DNA of 64,000 nucleotides from an uncultured Flavobacteriaceae bacterium (GCA_947500385.1 CANMSA010000002.1:1-64000); one strand, 5' to 3'; numbered from the stretch's first letter, positions 8,385-18,488 are shown. Numbers and translations are program-made. Notes: a model not told the origin generated them from the sequence alone.

Positions 8385-10070
8385 ATGGGGAAAACAACCA
8401 ACACTACCCGTGCCCAGGAGTCGACCAACGCAATAGAACGCCTCTACATTACCATGCGGCATTTGTTTAACCGTGGTTTCTACAAACCTACCGGGGTCTC
8501 TGGGGAATCTTTGAAAAACGCTTTGCTGCAACTACGGCCCGAAATCTATGGAAGCATTGCAGAGGAAAAGGCTGAGATTGACGGCTTGATCTACGTGTTG
8601 GAACGCTTGCCAGAAGGTATTGAGCAGTGCCGGTTCATTAATTTAACTTCCGATGAGGGGTATGGTAAATCGCATTTTAAACCCATCGTACCACCAAAAA
8701 GAAGACGTAATTGCTATCGGATCGACGATGAGCAGATGAACATTGAAATTACGAGGGGCAGGTCTGATATTTATGATATTCTAACCCATTTGACATTTCT
8801 TTTTGTCGAGTCCCAGAAAATATGCAAAAGGGTCCTCATAGAGGATACCGACGAGACCATACGGGATTGGAAAAAACTCGAAAGCGTTGTAAAAAAAGTA
8901 AAACTTACACAAGCCGAGCGCGAAGTCACCCTGATCCATGTAGCAAATATTTTGGGTCGGTCTTTTGAAGAAACGATGGAGGTCTATACCAAATTTGGGA
9001 GCAAAAGCAATCCTGAACGTTTCTTACACATTGTTTTTTGGTTGGGAAAGCTTGCCATTGAAGAAGAAGTTACCGGCGAAAAAAGGGCTATTACATTTAG
9101 TGCCCTATTGCGTGAAAGGTTGGGGCATCATATTCACGGGGAGCGTTGGGCCAATACCATTAAGGAAACACTCAAAAAACACGGCCTTTTACACCGCCCT
9201 ATTCATATTATCAGCGCCAATATGCACAGCGTTATGAATTCCCTGTTCGCGCGCAAGGCCCTTGCCAAAGAGTTCCCTGAAACCGGGTCTTTGGAAATAT
9301 ATGAGGCGTTAAGTAATGCGGGTAGCAACACCCTGCGTAATAAGGTGACGGGGGTTGCCAAAAAAAATGGGATGATCTCTATAGATGACACCACCGGCAC
9401 CAATATTGATGTTCAGATTTTTGATTTGGCGAAACTTGGCAAGGAAGCCTGTTGTTATGATCTTGAACAGGACATTCCCGATGAGCAAAAACCTGTTATC
9501 TTTGTGATGGACTATGCCTTTGGAGAACAGGCATATGAAACAATTGATGAGTTGCTACGCCCGTTTGGAAAGAATAAGAAGAAGACGGTTTTTCTGAATA
9601 TTGAAAGTATTTCCATTATGGGAAAGGCAGGGATCCTAGAAGGTGGTAAGGGAGATTTGATGATTCCGTCGGCACATATTTTTGAAGGTACTGCTGACAA
9701 TTATCCTTTTGAAAACGAATTGTGCGCTGCAGATTTTAGGGGGCACGGACTAGAGGTTTTTGAAGGCACCATGGTAACCGTTTTAGGGACCTCGTTACAA
9801 AACAAAGACATCCTAAAGTTTTTTCATCAAAGCACCTGGAACGTGATCGGACTGGAAATGGAAGGAGTGCACTATCAAAAAGCAATTCAGTCGGCCTCGA
9901 AAATCCGCAAAAGTATTCGGGACGATGTAAAAGTGAGATATGCATACTATGCTTCGGATAATCCGTTGGAAACGGGAAGCACATTGGCTTCCGGAGGGCT
10001 GGGAACCACAGGGGTAAAGCCCACCTATTTGATTACTGATAAAATATTAGAACAAATTTTCAATTCATAG
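8385..10070 (+). CDS. DUF6909 family protein with a nucleoside-phosphorylase-like C-terminal half
   Basis: A 561-residue soluble protein without signal peptide, which I place in the uncharacterised Bacteroidota family DUF6909. The first ~300 residues are mostly helical and charged. From about residue 370 the pattern recalls the purine nucleoside phosphorylase / MTA nucleosidase fold: a hydrophobic strand (PVIFVMDYAFGE), a GDLMIPSAHIFEGT segment, and GLEMEGVHYQKAI near 488, which resembles the ribose-binding MEME motif of that superfamily, then YYASDNPL near the position of the purine-binding Asp. That similarity is my inference, not an established annotation. The gene ends 3 bases before the Wzz-like gene and so is probably in the same transcript as the polysaccharide genes. 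Confidence 0.75.
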   Translation: MGKTTNTTRAQESTNAIERLYITMRHLFNRGFYKPTGVSGESLKNALLQLRPEIYGSIAEEKAEIDGLIYVLERLPEGIEQCRFINLTSDEGYGKSHFKPIVPPKRRRNCYRIDDEQMNIEITRGRSDIYDILTHLTFLFVESQKICKRVLIEDTDETIRDWKKLESVVKKVKLTQAEREVTLIHVANILGRSFEETMEVYTKFGSKSNPERFLHIVFWLGKLAIEEEVTGEKRAITFSALLRERLGHHIHGERWANTIKETLKKHGLLHRPIHIISANMHSVMNSLFARKALAKEFPETGSLEIYEALSNAGSNTLRNKVTGVAKKNGMISIDDTTGTNIDVQIFDLAKLGKEACCYDLEQDIPDEQKPVIFVMDYAFGEQAYETIDELLRPFGKNKKKTVFLNIESISIMGKAGILEGGKGDLMIPSAHIFEGTADNYPFENELCAADFRGHGLEVFEGTMVTVLGTSLQNKDILKFFHQSTWNVIGLEMEGVHYQKAIQSASKIRKSIRDDVKVRYAYYASDNPLETGSTLASGGLGTTGVKPTYLITDKILEQIFNS

Positions 10071-10073
10071 AAC

Positions 10074-11084
10074 ATGGAAGACCAGATGCAATCAGATAAT
10101 CCAAGAAACGCTGACGAAATAGATTTTGGTCAGTTGTTCCAGATAATTGGGAATGGTTTTAAAGAACTGTTTAAACGGTTTTTGATGTCCTTTTCCTATC
10201 TAAAGAATAACATGATTGTGCTGGGTGGCTTACTAGTAGTAGGGGCCCTAATTGGGTTTGGGCTAAACTATACTATGGAGAAAAAGTTGATGACCCAGGT
10301 CATTGTAAAGCCAAATTTTGAGAGTAAGGATTATTTATATGATGTAGTGGAAGAATTGCAATCTACAATAAGATCTAAAGACACCTCTTTTTTCGATAAA
10401 ATCGGGATTTCCATTGCCGACTTAAAAGGGTTTGACGTTGCAATAGAGCCAATTCAGGAAGAAGAAGATGAAAAGGCATTGGATAATGATTTAAAATACC
10501 TTGAATTACTTCAGAATTTTAAGGATAAGAATTTCGCCGATGACTTTATTATGACAGAATTGTTAAAAAAGAGCGTAACCAATCACAGACTTATTTTTAC
10601 TTACAAAAAAGCGAGTTCAGGGAAAGCGAATATGATTAAGATCTTGAAATATCTTAACAGCAATGTATATTTTGATGAAATCGGAAAAATATTTAGGGAA
10701 AACATCCAATCTAGAATAACGAAAAACAAAGAATTGGTCGGGCAGATTGATGCACTGGTTTCAGATTACTCCAAGAGTCTCTCAAAACAGGATGGCAAAC
10801 TTGGTGAGGCCAAGGTATACCTGGAAAGTGAAAATGGCTTGAATATACCAAGCTTACTTTCTCTTAAAAACAGGTTGTTGAAAGAAATAGAAGAAAAAAA
10901 GGTAGAATCGGTGACTGCGAAACAAGTAATCGGGATTATCAATATAGGAAATACACAAGAGGTTAAAAAAACTTTGTTTAACCGCTTTATCATCTCAATT
11001 CCTTTGGTTTTGATAAGCTTGTTTTTTATAGTTTCCCTTCTGCGATATTTAAATAGAAAGGCGATCGCTTTAAACATCTCATGA
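10074..11084 (+). CDS. Wzz-like polysaccharide chain-length determinant family protein
   Basis: The 336-residue protein has the two-helix build of polysaccharide co-polymerases: a cytoplasmic N-terminus, a first membrane segment at about 44-64, a long periplasmic, partly coiled-coil region rich in Lys and Glu, and a second membrane segment just before the C-terminus (IISIPLVLISLFFIV). No tyrosine-kinase domain is attached. Such proteins set the modal length of Wzy-polymerised glycans. It starts 3 bases after DUF6909 and overlaps rfbB by 4 bases (ATGA), which supports an operon. Sequence similarity to classical Wzz is weak, so the call rests on topology and place. Confidence 0.7.
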   Translation: MEDQMQSDNPRNADEIDFGQLFQIIGNGFKELFKRFLMSFSYLKNNMIVLGGLLVVGALIGFGLNYTMEKKLMTQVIVKPNFESKDYLYDVVEELQSTIRSKDTSFFDKIGISIADLKGFDVAIEPIQEEEDEKALDNDLKYLELLQNFKDKNFADDFIMTELLKKSVTNHRLIFTYKKASSGKANMIKILKYLNSNVYFDEIGKIFRENIQSRITKNKELVGQIDALVSDYSKSLSKQDGKLGEAKVYLESENGLNIPSLLSLKNRLLKEIEEKKVESVTAKQVIGIINIGNTQEVKKTLFNRFIISIPLVLISLFFIVSLLRYLNRKAIALNIS

Positions 11085-12115
11085 CACCAAAAGACAAAAA
11101 GAAGCATGTTCTGGTCACCGGGGGAGCTGGTTTTATCGGAAGCAATTTCATCCCCTACTTCTTGGGTACAAATCCCAACGCCCATATCGTAAACCTGGAT
11201 AAGTTGACATACGCGGGTACTTTAGAGAATTTGGAACAAGTAGAAAAGTCAGACCGATATTCTTTTGTCAAAGGAGATATCCGTGATGTCGTGTTAGTAG
11301 ATAAATTATTTGAAAAATATTGTATTGAGGCCGTGATACATTTTGCGGCGGAATCTCATGTTGATAATTCTATTAAACACCCAGAGAATTTCATAAAAAC
11401 GAACATAGAAGGAACTTTTGTGTTGCTCGAAGCCGCTAGAAAAAAGTGGCTTGAAAAAGCACATGTTCCCCGAAAGGGGTTTGAAGCTGCCCGGTTTCAT
11501 CAAATTTCTACCGATGAGGTGTACGGAAGCTTAGGGGATGACGGGTTTTTTACGGAAGAAATGCCTTATGCCCCGAATAGCCCTTATAGCGCCTCAAAAG
11601 CTTCTTCAGATTTCTTGGTGAGAAGTTATTTTCACACCTATGGTCTCAACGTGGTAACAAGTAATTGTTCCAATAATTATGGTCCAAAACAACACGATGA
11701 GAAACTGATACCAACCATTATTAGAAAAGCGCTTTCAAATGAGTCGATTCCTATTTATGGGGATGGGAAAAATGTGAGAGATTGGCTATTTGTAGAAGAT
11801 CATTGCAAGGGCATTGAAAAAGTTTTTAATGAAGGAAAAGCGGGCGAGACTTACTTGATTGGAGGTTCCAATGAGATTAATAATTTGACTATCGCTAAGA
11901 AAATTTGTAGTATTCTAGACGGGAAGCAGCCTAGGCCCAAGGGTAAATATGAGGACTTCATTCACTTTACTGATGACCGTCCAGGGCACGATTGGCGATA
12001 TGCAATTGATGCTACCAAAGTAAAAACCGAACTAAATTGGAGTGCAAAAGAGAGCTTTGATTCTGGACTGAAAAAAACCATTGCTTGGTACTCAAAAAAA
12101 TACCAAAAAGTATAA
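11081..12115 (+). CDS. rfbB: dTDP-glucose 4,6-dehydratase
   Basis: This enzyme converts dTDP-glucose to dTDP-4-keto-6-deoxyglucose, the second step of dTDP-L-rhamnose synthesis. The 344-residue protein is an extended short-chain dehydrogenase: NAD-binding GGAGFIGSN near the N-terminus, the HFAAESHVD segment, the STDEVYG motif carrying the catalytic acid pair, and the YSASKAS Tyr-Lys active site. The start overlaps the Wzz-like gene by 4 bases and the stop lies 1 base before the rfbA start. It forms a contiguous rmlBACD set with the next three genes. Confidence 0.97.
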   Translation: MTPKDKKKHVLVTGGAGFIGSNFIPYFLGTNPNAHIVNLDKLTYAGTLENLEQVEKSDRYSFVKGDIRDVVLVDKLFEKYCIEAVIHFAAESHVDNSIKHPENFIKTNIEGTFVLLEAARKKWLEKAHVPRKGFEAARFHQISTDEVYGSLGDDGFFTEEMPYAPNSPYSASKASSDFLVRSYFHTYGLNVVTSNCSNNYGPKQHDEKLIPTIIRKALSNESIPIYGDGKNVRDWLFVEDHCKGIEKVFNEGKAGETYLIGGSNEINNLTIAKKICSILDGKQPRPKGKYEDFIHFTDDRPGHDWRYAIDATKVKTELNWSAKESFDSGLKKTIAWYSKKYQKV

Positions 12116-12116
12116 A

Positions 12117-12983
12117 ATGAAAGGAATCATATTGGCGGGAGGCTCTGGCACACGTTTGTACCCCATTACACTGGCGGTAAGCAAGCAGTTGATGCCGATT
12201 TATGACAAGCCTATGATTTTTTACCCACTTAGCACTTTGCTTTATGCGGGTATAAGAGATATTTTAATCATTTCAACCCTAAAGGACAAGCCGCTCTTCA
12301 TGGAGCTTTTAGGGGATGGAAAAAAGTATGGATGTTCTTTTTCTTATGCCGTACAGGAAGCACCTAAAGGCCTTGCAGAAGCATTTATAATTGGCGCTGA
12401 TTTTATCGGAACAGATAAGGTTGCACTTATCTTAGGAGACAATATTTTTTATGGATCAGGTCTTTCAGAACAATTACAAGCCAATAATAATCCCGTTGGA
12501 GGAATCATTTATGCCTATCAAGTACAAGATCCTGAACGTTACGGAGTTGTTGAATTTGATACTGAGGGCAAGGCGATAAGTATAGAAGAGAAGCCCAAAA
12601 AACCCAAGTCGAACTACGCCGTTCCTGGCATTTATTTCTATGACAATGAAGTGGTAAAGATTGCCCAAAATATCACTCCAAGCAGTAGGGGAGAACTAGA
12701 GATTACCGATGTCAACAAGGAGTATCTAAAAAAGAAGAAGCTTAGGGTTAGCATTTTAGATCGGGGAACTGCTTGGTTAGATACCGGTACTTTTCAATCG
12801 CTGATGCAGGCATCGCAATTCGTTCAGGTCTTGGAGGAACGTCAAGGCCTAAAAATCGGAGCCATAGGAGTAGCAGCTTTCGAAATGGGTTTCATTCATG
12901 AAGAACAATTTAAAGAATTGGCACAACCTTTAATGAAAAGTGGTTATGGTAAGAACTTGCTTCGAATCCTAAACAAACACTAA
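12117..12983 (+). CDS. rfbA: Glucose-1-phosphate thymidylyltransferase
   Basis: This enzyme makes dTDP-glucose from dTTP and glucose 1-phosphate, the first and feedback-controlled step of the rhamnose route. The signature nucleotide-binding motif [11 protein letters not shown] sits at residues 7-17, followed by [12 protein letters not shown], then [29 protein letters not shown] and WLDTGTF. I chose ATG at 12117 because MKGIILAGG is the universal family start; an in-frame ATG at 12081 would add 12 residues lying inside rfbB. The length of 288 residues is normal. The stop codon shares one base with the rfbC start. Confidence 0.97.
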   Translation: MKGIILAGGSGTRLYPITLAVSKQLMPIYDKPMIFYPLSTLLYAGIRDILIISTLKDKPLFMELLGDGKKYGCSFSYAVQEAPKGLAEAFIIGADFIGTDKVALILGDNIFYGSGLSEQLQANNNPVGGIIYAYQVQDPERYGVVEFDTEGKAISIEEKPKKPKSNYAVPGIYFYDNEVVKIAQNITPSSRGELEITDVNKEYLKKKKLRVSILDRGTAWLDTGTFQSLMQASQFVQVLEERQGLKIGAIGVAAFEMGFIHEEQFKELAQPLMKSGYGKNLLRILNKH

Positions 12984-13528
12984 TGACAGTGACAGAAACA
13001 AAATTGAAGGGTTGCTTCCTATTAGAACCTGTCGTATTCGAAGATAATAGAGGCTCCTTTATGGAATCTTTTAATAAGGAGGAGTTTGAAAAGGCAATTG
13101 GCTTAAAGGTTCAATTTGTTCAGGATAACCAATCATTTTCCAAGAAAGGCGTGGTGCGAGCATTACATAGGCAAACAGGCGCTCATGAACAGGCGAAGTT
13201 GGTTCGGGTACTTTCTGGAAAAGTGCTGGACGTCGCCGTTGATGTCCGGAAAAGCTCCAGTACATTTGGCCAACACATTGCCATAGAACTGAGTAGCGAG
13301 AATAGAAGGCAACTTTTTATGCCAAAGGGCTTTTTGCATGGTTTTTTGGCACTTTCCGATACCGTTGAGTTTTTTTATAAATGTGACTGCCATTATGTAA
13401 AGGGCTCGGAAGAAGGAGTTATTTATAATGACCCGAGCTTAAATATAGATTGGAATTTTCCAGAAGAACAAATGCTTCTTTCTGAAAAGGATCGGCAACT
13501 ACCCACATTTAAACAATTATACCAATGA
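12983..13528 (+). CDS. rfbC: dTDP-4-dehydrorhamnose 3,5-epimerase
   Basis: This is a cupin-fold epimerase that inverts C3 and C5 of dTDP-4-keto-6-deoxyglucose. At 181 residues the length is normal. It shows the family landmarks EDNRGSFMES, VQDNQSFSKKGVVRALH (containing the catalytic His), KLVRVLSGKVLDVAVDVR, MPKGFLHGF and YNDPSLNIDW. The start overlaps the rfbA stop by one base (TAATG) and the end overlaps rfbD by 4 bases, so translation is probably coupled. The gene order B-A-C-D is a common one. Confidence 0.96.
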   Translation: MTVTETKLKGCFLLEPVVFEDNRGSFMESFNKEEFEKAIGLKVQFVQDNQSFSKKGVVRALHRQTGAHEQAKLVRVLSGKVLDVAVDVRKSSSTFGQHIAIELSSENRRQLFMPKGFLHGFLALSDTVEFFYKCDCHYVKGSEEGVIYNDPSLNIDWNFPEEQMLLSEKDRQLPTFKQLYQ

Positions 13529-14298
13529 GTCGAATCTTGGTTACCGGCGCTAACGGCCAATTGGGCAAAAGCATTCAGGAAATTGCAAAAAATGCCAAAG
13601 ATCTTCACTACATATTTAAGAGTTCCAAGGAATTGGATATTACTGATTCCTTGCAGGTGAATTCAATTCTTTCTTACCAAAGTTTTGACTATTGTATTAA
13701 TTGCGCCGCCTACACCAATGTTGAGAATGCAGAGCGTAACCCAGAGGTGGCGCATCGCGTAAATGCACTGGGCGTGGCCAATATTGCACATGCCTGCAGC
13801 AAAAATGAGGTGATACTTATTCATATCTCAACGGACTATGTTTTTGACGGAAGGAAAGAAGGGCCATATACCATAAACGACCCTACGAACCCTATTAACA
13901 TGTATGGAAAGTCTAAGCTCAAAGGGGAAGAATATATTCAAGCAATCCTTAAGGAGTTCTTTATTATAAGAACCTCTTGGTTGTATTCCCAGTATGGAAA
14001 TAATTTTTACAAAACCATATTGGAGAAGGCGAAGGAAGGGATTGATTTAAAGATAACCGATGAACAGACAGGCTGCCCTACCAAGGCCAGTAATCTTGCA
14101 GGGTTTATTTCAAAATTGATTGTCGCCAAAAGCGAGGCTTATGGTATTCATCACTTTACCGATGGTATTGCAATGAGCTGGTTCGACTTTGCTCAGAAAA
14201 TAATTGATGACAATGGATTGGAGGGCTCAGTGCACCTTGAAAAAGTAAAGAATTATCGTACTTTTGCGCAAAGGCCAAAAAACAGTGTTTTAGAGTAG
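13525..14298 (+). CDS. rfbD: dTDP-4-dehydrorhamnose reductase, C-terminally short
   Basis: This enzyme reduces dTDP-4-keto-rhamnose to dTDP-L-rhamnose using NAD(P)H. The 257-residue frame has GANGQLGKS at residues 7-15, CAAYTNVENAE, STDYVFDG and the MYGKSKLKGE Tyr-x-x-x-Lys active site. It stops straight after RPKNSVLE, the segment that in most relatives is followed by about 25-30 more residues forming the last helix. Past the TAG at 14296 the same frame reads NKKKLNCFR before a second stop, so the tail may have been lost by mutation. All catalytic parts are present, so activity is possible. Whether another rfbD exists in the genome cannot be seen here. Confidence 0.92.
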   Translation: MSRILVTGANGQLGKSIQEIAKNAKDLHYIFKSSKELDITDSLQVNSILSYQSFDYCINCAAYTNVENAERNPEVAHRVNALGVANIAHACSKNEVILIHISTDYVFDGRKEGPYTINDPTNPINMYGKSKLKGEEYIQAILKEFFIIRTSWLYSQYGNNFYKTILEKAKEGIDLKITDEQTGCPTKASNLAGFISKLIVAKSEAYGIHHFTDGIAMSWFDFAQKIIDDNGLEGSVHLEKVKNYRTFAQRPKNSVLE

Positions 14299-14379
14299 AA
14301 CAAAAAGAAATTGAATTGTTTTAGATAGATTGTTTTTCTTTTGCCGAAGTGAGCGTATTAAACAAATACTAAATAAAAT

Positions 14380-15663
14380 ATGTCAGACATTAAAATAGCA
14401 ATAATAGGGTTGGGGTATGTCGGTCTTCCGTTGGCGAGACTACTTGCCGAAAAGTACCCAGTAATTGGATTCGACATTAATGAGCAACGGATCAAGGAAT
14501 TAATGTCCGGGAAAGATCATACTTTGGAAATTTCCGATTCACTTTTGAAGGAGGTATTGTCAGATAAGCCACAAATGGCGAAGGGGCTTTATTGTTCAAA
14601 TGTTTTGGCAGATCTCGAAGATTGCAACTATTATATCGTAACAGTACCAACTCCGGTCGATAAAACGAATAGGCCCATCTTAACCCCTTTATACAAGTCT
14701 AGTGAAACCGTTGGCAAGGTTTTAAAAGAAGGGGACATTGTTATTTATGAGTCAACAGTTTACCCTGGTGTTACTGAGGAGGAATGTGTGCCGGTACTTG
14801 AAAAAGTGAGTGGACTTGCTTTTAACAAAGGCTTTTTTGTTGGGTATTCCCCAGAGCGGATCAACCCAGGAGATAAGGAGCATACTGTAGACAAGATACT
14901 TAAGGTCACTTCTGGATCCACTCCTGAAATAGGAAAAAAAGTAGATGATTTATACAAATCTGTCATCACTGCGGGAACCCACCTTGCCCCCTCTATAAAA
15001 GTTGCCGAGGCAGCAAAGGTCATTGAAAATTCGCAACGGGATATCAATATTGCTTTTGTCAACGAACTAGCAAAGATTTTTAGTTTAATGAATATTGATA
15101 CCCACGATGTTTTACAGGCGGCAGGAACCAAATGGAATTTTCTACCGTTTAAGCCCGGATTAGTAGGCGGGCACTGTATAGGTGTAGACCCCTATTATTT
15201 GGCACAGAAGGCTCAAGAATATGGGTATCATCCCGAAATCATCTTGGCAGGAAGAAGGCTAAATGATAGTATGGGGGAGCATATCGCTTCAGAGGTGGTT
15301 AAACTAATGGTGCAAAGAGATGCAAAGATCAAAGGGGCGGAAATTTTGATTCTAGGAATTACGTTCAAAGAGAATTGTCCGGATGTTAGGAATACAAGAG
15401 CCGTTGATGTGATTTCGAGTCTTAAGGTGTACGGGGTCAACATAACGATTTATGACCCTTGGGCCGCTCCGGAAGAGGTAAAGCACGAGTATGACCTAGA
15501 AACTTCTAGAAACATTCCAGCCCGCCAAAAATTTGATGCCGTAGTGCTTGCAGTTGCCCACCAGGAATTCTTGGAGCTGGATTTTGATACTTTGCTTAAT
15601 CCCAAAGGGGTGCTTTACGATGTTAAGGGAATTCTGAAAAATCGAGTGGATGGCAGACTTTAG
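14380..15663 (+). CDS. Nucleotide-sugar dehydrogenase of the TviB/WbpO type (UDP-N-acetylhexosamine 6-dehydrogenase)
   Basis: This protein oxidises C6 of a UDP-sugar to the uronic acid in two NAD-dependent steps. The 427 residues show an N-terminal Rossmann motif GLGYVGLPLA, the VPTPVD and ESTVYPG segments, and the catalytic cysteine in PGLVGGHCIGVDPYYLA near residue 268. The overall pattern fits the VipA/TviB/WbpO branch that acts on UDP-GlcNAc or UDP-GalNAc rather than classical UDP-glucose dehydrogenase, which points to an N-acetylhexosaminuronic acid in the glycan. The exact substrate is inference. The gene lies 81 bases after rfbD. Confidence 0.9.
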   Translation: MSDIKIAIIGLGYVGLPLARLLAEKYPVIGFDINEQRIKELMSGKDHTLEISDSLLKEVLSDKPQMAKGLYCSNVLADLEDCNYYIVTVPTPVDKTNRPILTPLYKSSETVGKVLKEGDIVIYESTVYPGVTEEECVPVLEKVSGLAFNKGFFVGYSPERINPGDKEHTVDKILKVTSGSTPEIGKKVDDLYKSVITAGTHLAPSIKVAEAAKVIENSQRDINIAFVNELAKIFSLMNIDTHDVLQAAGTKWNFLPFKPGLVGGHCIGVDPYYLAQKAQEYGYHPEIILAGRRLNDSMGEHIASEVVKLMVQRDAKIKGAEILILGITFKENCPDVRNTRAVDVISSLKVYGVNITIYDPWAAPEEVKHEYDLETSRNIPARQKFDAVVLAVAHQEFLELDFDTLLNPKGVLYDVKGILKNRVDGRL

Positions 15664-15836
15664 GTTTGCTGCCTCCTCTAGATAATTGCTGATTCGTTCC
15701 TAGTACTAATCAATTGTGAAGAAATATTGTCTTAAAAGCGACCAGAATAGCTTGGTGCCAAATGGCTTCGTTGAAAGATTAGAACATCGAATAGGACCAT
15801 TGGAATTCTAATAAAAAGTGATAATCAGGGAAATAG

Positions 15837-17210
15837 ATGCTTTCAAATAAAGAGGCTGTCTTTAAAAACATAAATTTTATACTACTAAGTATATTATTTC
15901 TATTTCCCCTGCTGCCAAATGCGTTACAATCTATCGCAATCGGTTTGTTCGTGCTTTCTACGTTGATTCTGTACCGGAAGTCATTTGTGACGCTTAAGAC
16001 TAATTTGAGTTGGAAGCCCTTTTTTATTTGTACGGGCTGGTTTTTACTTCTTGCATTAACGATTTTGTATTCTTTTGAAAAGGGAAAAGGAGGCGATAAT
16101 ATTGTGCGGGGTCTAAGCTTGGTACTATTTCCGCTGGTAATACTATATTTCTTTCCCCAGCTGACACTGAAGAAAAAACAAGTCCTGATCTATTGTTATT
16201 TGGGGGCATATATCTTTCTTGTTTTTTACCTCTATCACAAGGTAGTTGAGGGCGTTGGCACTATCGGGTATCTTGATGAAGCGGGAAATCGCATTATGAA
16301 TTTTTCCGAAGACAGTTCTCTGGATCAATTTAGGCGTATTTTGGACATGCCTTTTTCATTGTCGAGGTACTATTTGAATGAGAATAACATAAGCTCTTTT
16401 TTTATCCATAAGGCTTATTTAAGTATGGGATATGTATGGGGTATTTTTTTAATGACATATATCTTGATAAAAGAACCGGTTAAAAGTTACCACAAAGGAA
16501 TTTTGATTGTCATATCGTTGCTTTTTAGTATTATGGTGATTTATTTCACTTCTATTCCCAACCTGTTTGCACTACTAATAATTTTACCAATCTATATTTT
16601 TATCCTTTTAGGAGATACCAAGAAAAGAATGCTTTTTGTTGGTTCGGCAGTACTGGTTTTAAGCATATTGTCTCAAACCTCTTATGTGCAGGACAAAGTG
16701 CTGAAAGATGAACGCCTTGTCAATGGTGTCTTGGAGACTAAGAGAATGGCGATATCGATTATTAATAATGCTCCCACAGATGGCTCAAACATACGTGTTG
16801 AGGTGTGGAAATGCGCCTACAAAATAATACCGAAACGTATTTTTTTTGGATATGGTATCGGTAGTGAAGGAAAAGTTCTAAAGGATTGTTATGACAGCGC
16901 CAACTGTTCAGTGTGTAGCGAATACACTTTCAATGCCCATAACCAATATGCTACATTTGTAATTAGTGGTGGGCTTGTGGTGCTCCTCGTTTTTCTTTGT
17001 GGCATGTTTTATAGTATTCGTTTGGCATATATGACGAGCAATTGGTTGTATTTCTCTTTTCTTTTACTCTTTTTAGTGAACTTAATAAGTGAAAGTATGT
17101 TGGTTCGTATTCATGGTGTTTTGTTCTATGCCATTTTCAACAGTATTTTCTTTGCTGAATCGTACAACGAAATGTACTCAAAAAAAGCACTGAACAAGGT
17201 AAATTCCTAA
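15837..17210 (+). CDS. O-antigen ligase/polymerase-like membrane protein (Wzy_C family)
   Basis: A 457-residue integral membrane protein with about ten hydrophobic segments and one large extracytoplasmic loop in its second half. That loop holds an arginine after a TDGSNIR segment and AHNQYATF, in the pattern of the O-antigen ligase (WaaL/Wzy_C) superfamily, which transfers undecaprenyl-linked glycans. Because a second Wzy-like protein occurs at 18505, this one may be the ligase and the other the polymerase, or the reverse. A 173-base gap precedes it. Start ATG at 15837. Confidence 0.78.
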   Translation: MLSNKEAVFKNINFILLSILFLFPLLPNALQSIAIGLFVLSTLILYRKSFVTLKTNLSWKPFFICTGWFLLLALTILYSFEKGKGGDNIVRGLSLVLFPLVILYFFPQLTLKKKQVLIYCYLGAYIFLVFYLYHKVVEGVGTIGYLDEAGNRIMNFSEDSSLDQFRRILDMPFSLSRYYLNENNISSFFIHKAYLSMGYVWGIFLMTYILIKEPVKSYHKGILIVISLLFSIMVIYFTSIPNLFALLIILPIYIFILLGDTKKRMLFVGSAVLVLSILSQTSYVQDKVLKDERLVNGVLETKRMAISIINNAPTDGSNIRVEVWKCAYKIIPKRIFFGYGIGSEGKVLKDCYDSANCSVCSEYTFNAHNQYATFVISGGLVVLLVFLCGMFYSIRLAYMTSNWLYFSFLLLFLVNLISESMLVRIHGVLFYAIFNSIFFAESYNEMYSKKALNKVNS

Positions 17211-17219
17211 TGAGCTGAA

Positions 17220-18488
17220 ATGAAACCCAAAAAAGCATTTTCCAAGAAAGGAGGTCTGGCAAAAAACGTGGGTATTTTGGCGGGAGGTACCGCAATGGCG
17301 CAATTAATCACCTTTGTTGCTACTATCTATCTGACCAGAATCTACTTGCCGGAAGATTTTGGATTACTTTCACTGTTGACTTCCATAGTGAGCCTTTTAG
17401 CCCCTATATCCTCCATGCGATATAATAAAGCGATTGCTTTGGCTGTGGACAAAAAAGAACTAAAATCGCTGCTACACTTATCTGGAGGTATTAATATATC
17501 ACTATTTGCAGTATTAGGTATAATTGCAATCCTGTTATGGGTTTTTGGCGGAATGCTGGGAATTGAAAATTATAAAAACCTTCTATGGTTACTTCCGCTG
17601 GCTGTTTTACTATTTGGATTTACAACTATTTTTCAATCTTACAATGAGAAAATGGCGAGGTTCAAGTTAACCTCATCGGTTGCTTTTACGGAGGCGTTGT
17701 CAAAGTCGACTTTACAGTATTTCTTACATACCATTCTTCCGAAAATTGGATTGCTGATTGGATATATAGGGGCACTTGTAATCAATTTTTGCATCTATTT
17801 GGGCAGCTATTCAAGGAAAAGGGACAAGGACACCAAGGTTGGGAGTAGTGACCTAAAGGCGGTTGCAAGAAAGTATGACAAGTTTCCGAAATACTTCACG
17901 TGGAGTAATATAATCGATTCGGCGGCCCAAAACATATGTGCCTATACTTTCCCGATTTTTTTTACACTTGATGCCCTAGGAAACTTTTCGATTGCTTTTA
18001 AAATCGTACGGTTACCTGCAATGTTGATCGGTATGGCCACCAGAAGGGTATATTATCCCAAGGCGGCCGACCTCTTCGGAAACGACAAGGAAGCGTTTTT
18101 CAAACTATACAAAAAATCAACGAAAACCCTATTTTTGATTGCCGTGGTTCCAGTAGTTTTAATAGCCTTTTTTATCCCATACATTTTTGATTTTTTTTTC
18201 AACGCCAACTGGGCACCTTCCATTCCATATGCACAACTGATTTTAGTGTATGTATTCGTGAACTTCATTAATTCCCTGGCGCACGAGAATATGCTTATTT
18301 TTGGGCTTCAAAAGGCGTTTTTGGCAGCGGAAGTCATATGGTTGCTACTAAGCTTGGGGCTCATTTATGTGGCCTATCTTTTTGGAGATGCTTTGCTGGC
18401 CGTCGGTTTGTATGTAGTTGGCGGGGTCATTATGGAGCTAATGGTTTTTACCATACAATACCAGGCAGGTAAAAACCTGCGGTCATGA
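17220..18488 (+). CDS. Wzx-type oligosaccharide flippase
   Basis: The 422-residue membrane protein has roughly a dozen hydrophobic helices and begins with a short basic stretch, then KNVGILAGGTAMAQLITF and a YLPEDFGLLSLL segment typical of MOP-superfamily polysaccharide flippases. Such proteins move the undecaprenyl-diphosphate-linked repeat unit across the inner membrane for polymerisation by Wzy. It begins 9 bases after the ligase-like gene and 16 bases before the second Wzy-like gene. It is distinct from the flippase-like protein at 53403, which stands outside any sugar cluster. Confidence 0.88.
   Translation: MKPKKAFSKKGGLAKNVGILAGGTAMAQLITFVATIYLTRIYLPEDFGLLSLLTSIVSLLAPISSMRYNKAIALAVDKKELKSLLHLSGGINISLFAVLGIIAILLWVFGGMLGIENYKNLLWLLPLAVLLFGFTTIFQSYNEKMARFKLTSSVAFTEALSKSTLQYFLHTILPKIGLLIGYIGALVINFCIYLGSYSRKRDKDTKVGSSDLKAVARKYDKFPKYFTWSNIIDSAAQNICAYTFPIFFTLDALGNFSIAFKIVRLPAMLIGMATRRVYYPKAADLFGNDKEAFFKLYKKSTKTLFLIAVVPVVLIAFFIPYIFDFFFNANWAPSIPYAQLILVYVFVNFINSLAHENMLIFGLQKAFLAAEVIWLLLSLGLIYVAYLFGDALLAVGLYVVGGVIMELMVFTIQYQAGKNLRS

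Noticed and set aside
15664-15836. Short open frame from GTG 15716 (about 31 codons) ahead of the ligase-like gene
   Set aside because: Length is within chance expectation and no similarity or start signal supports it.
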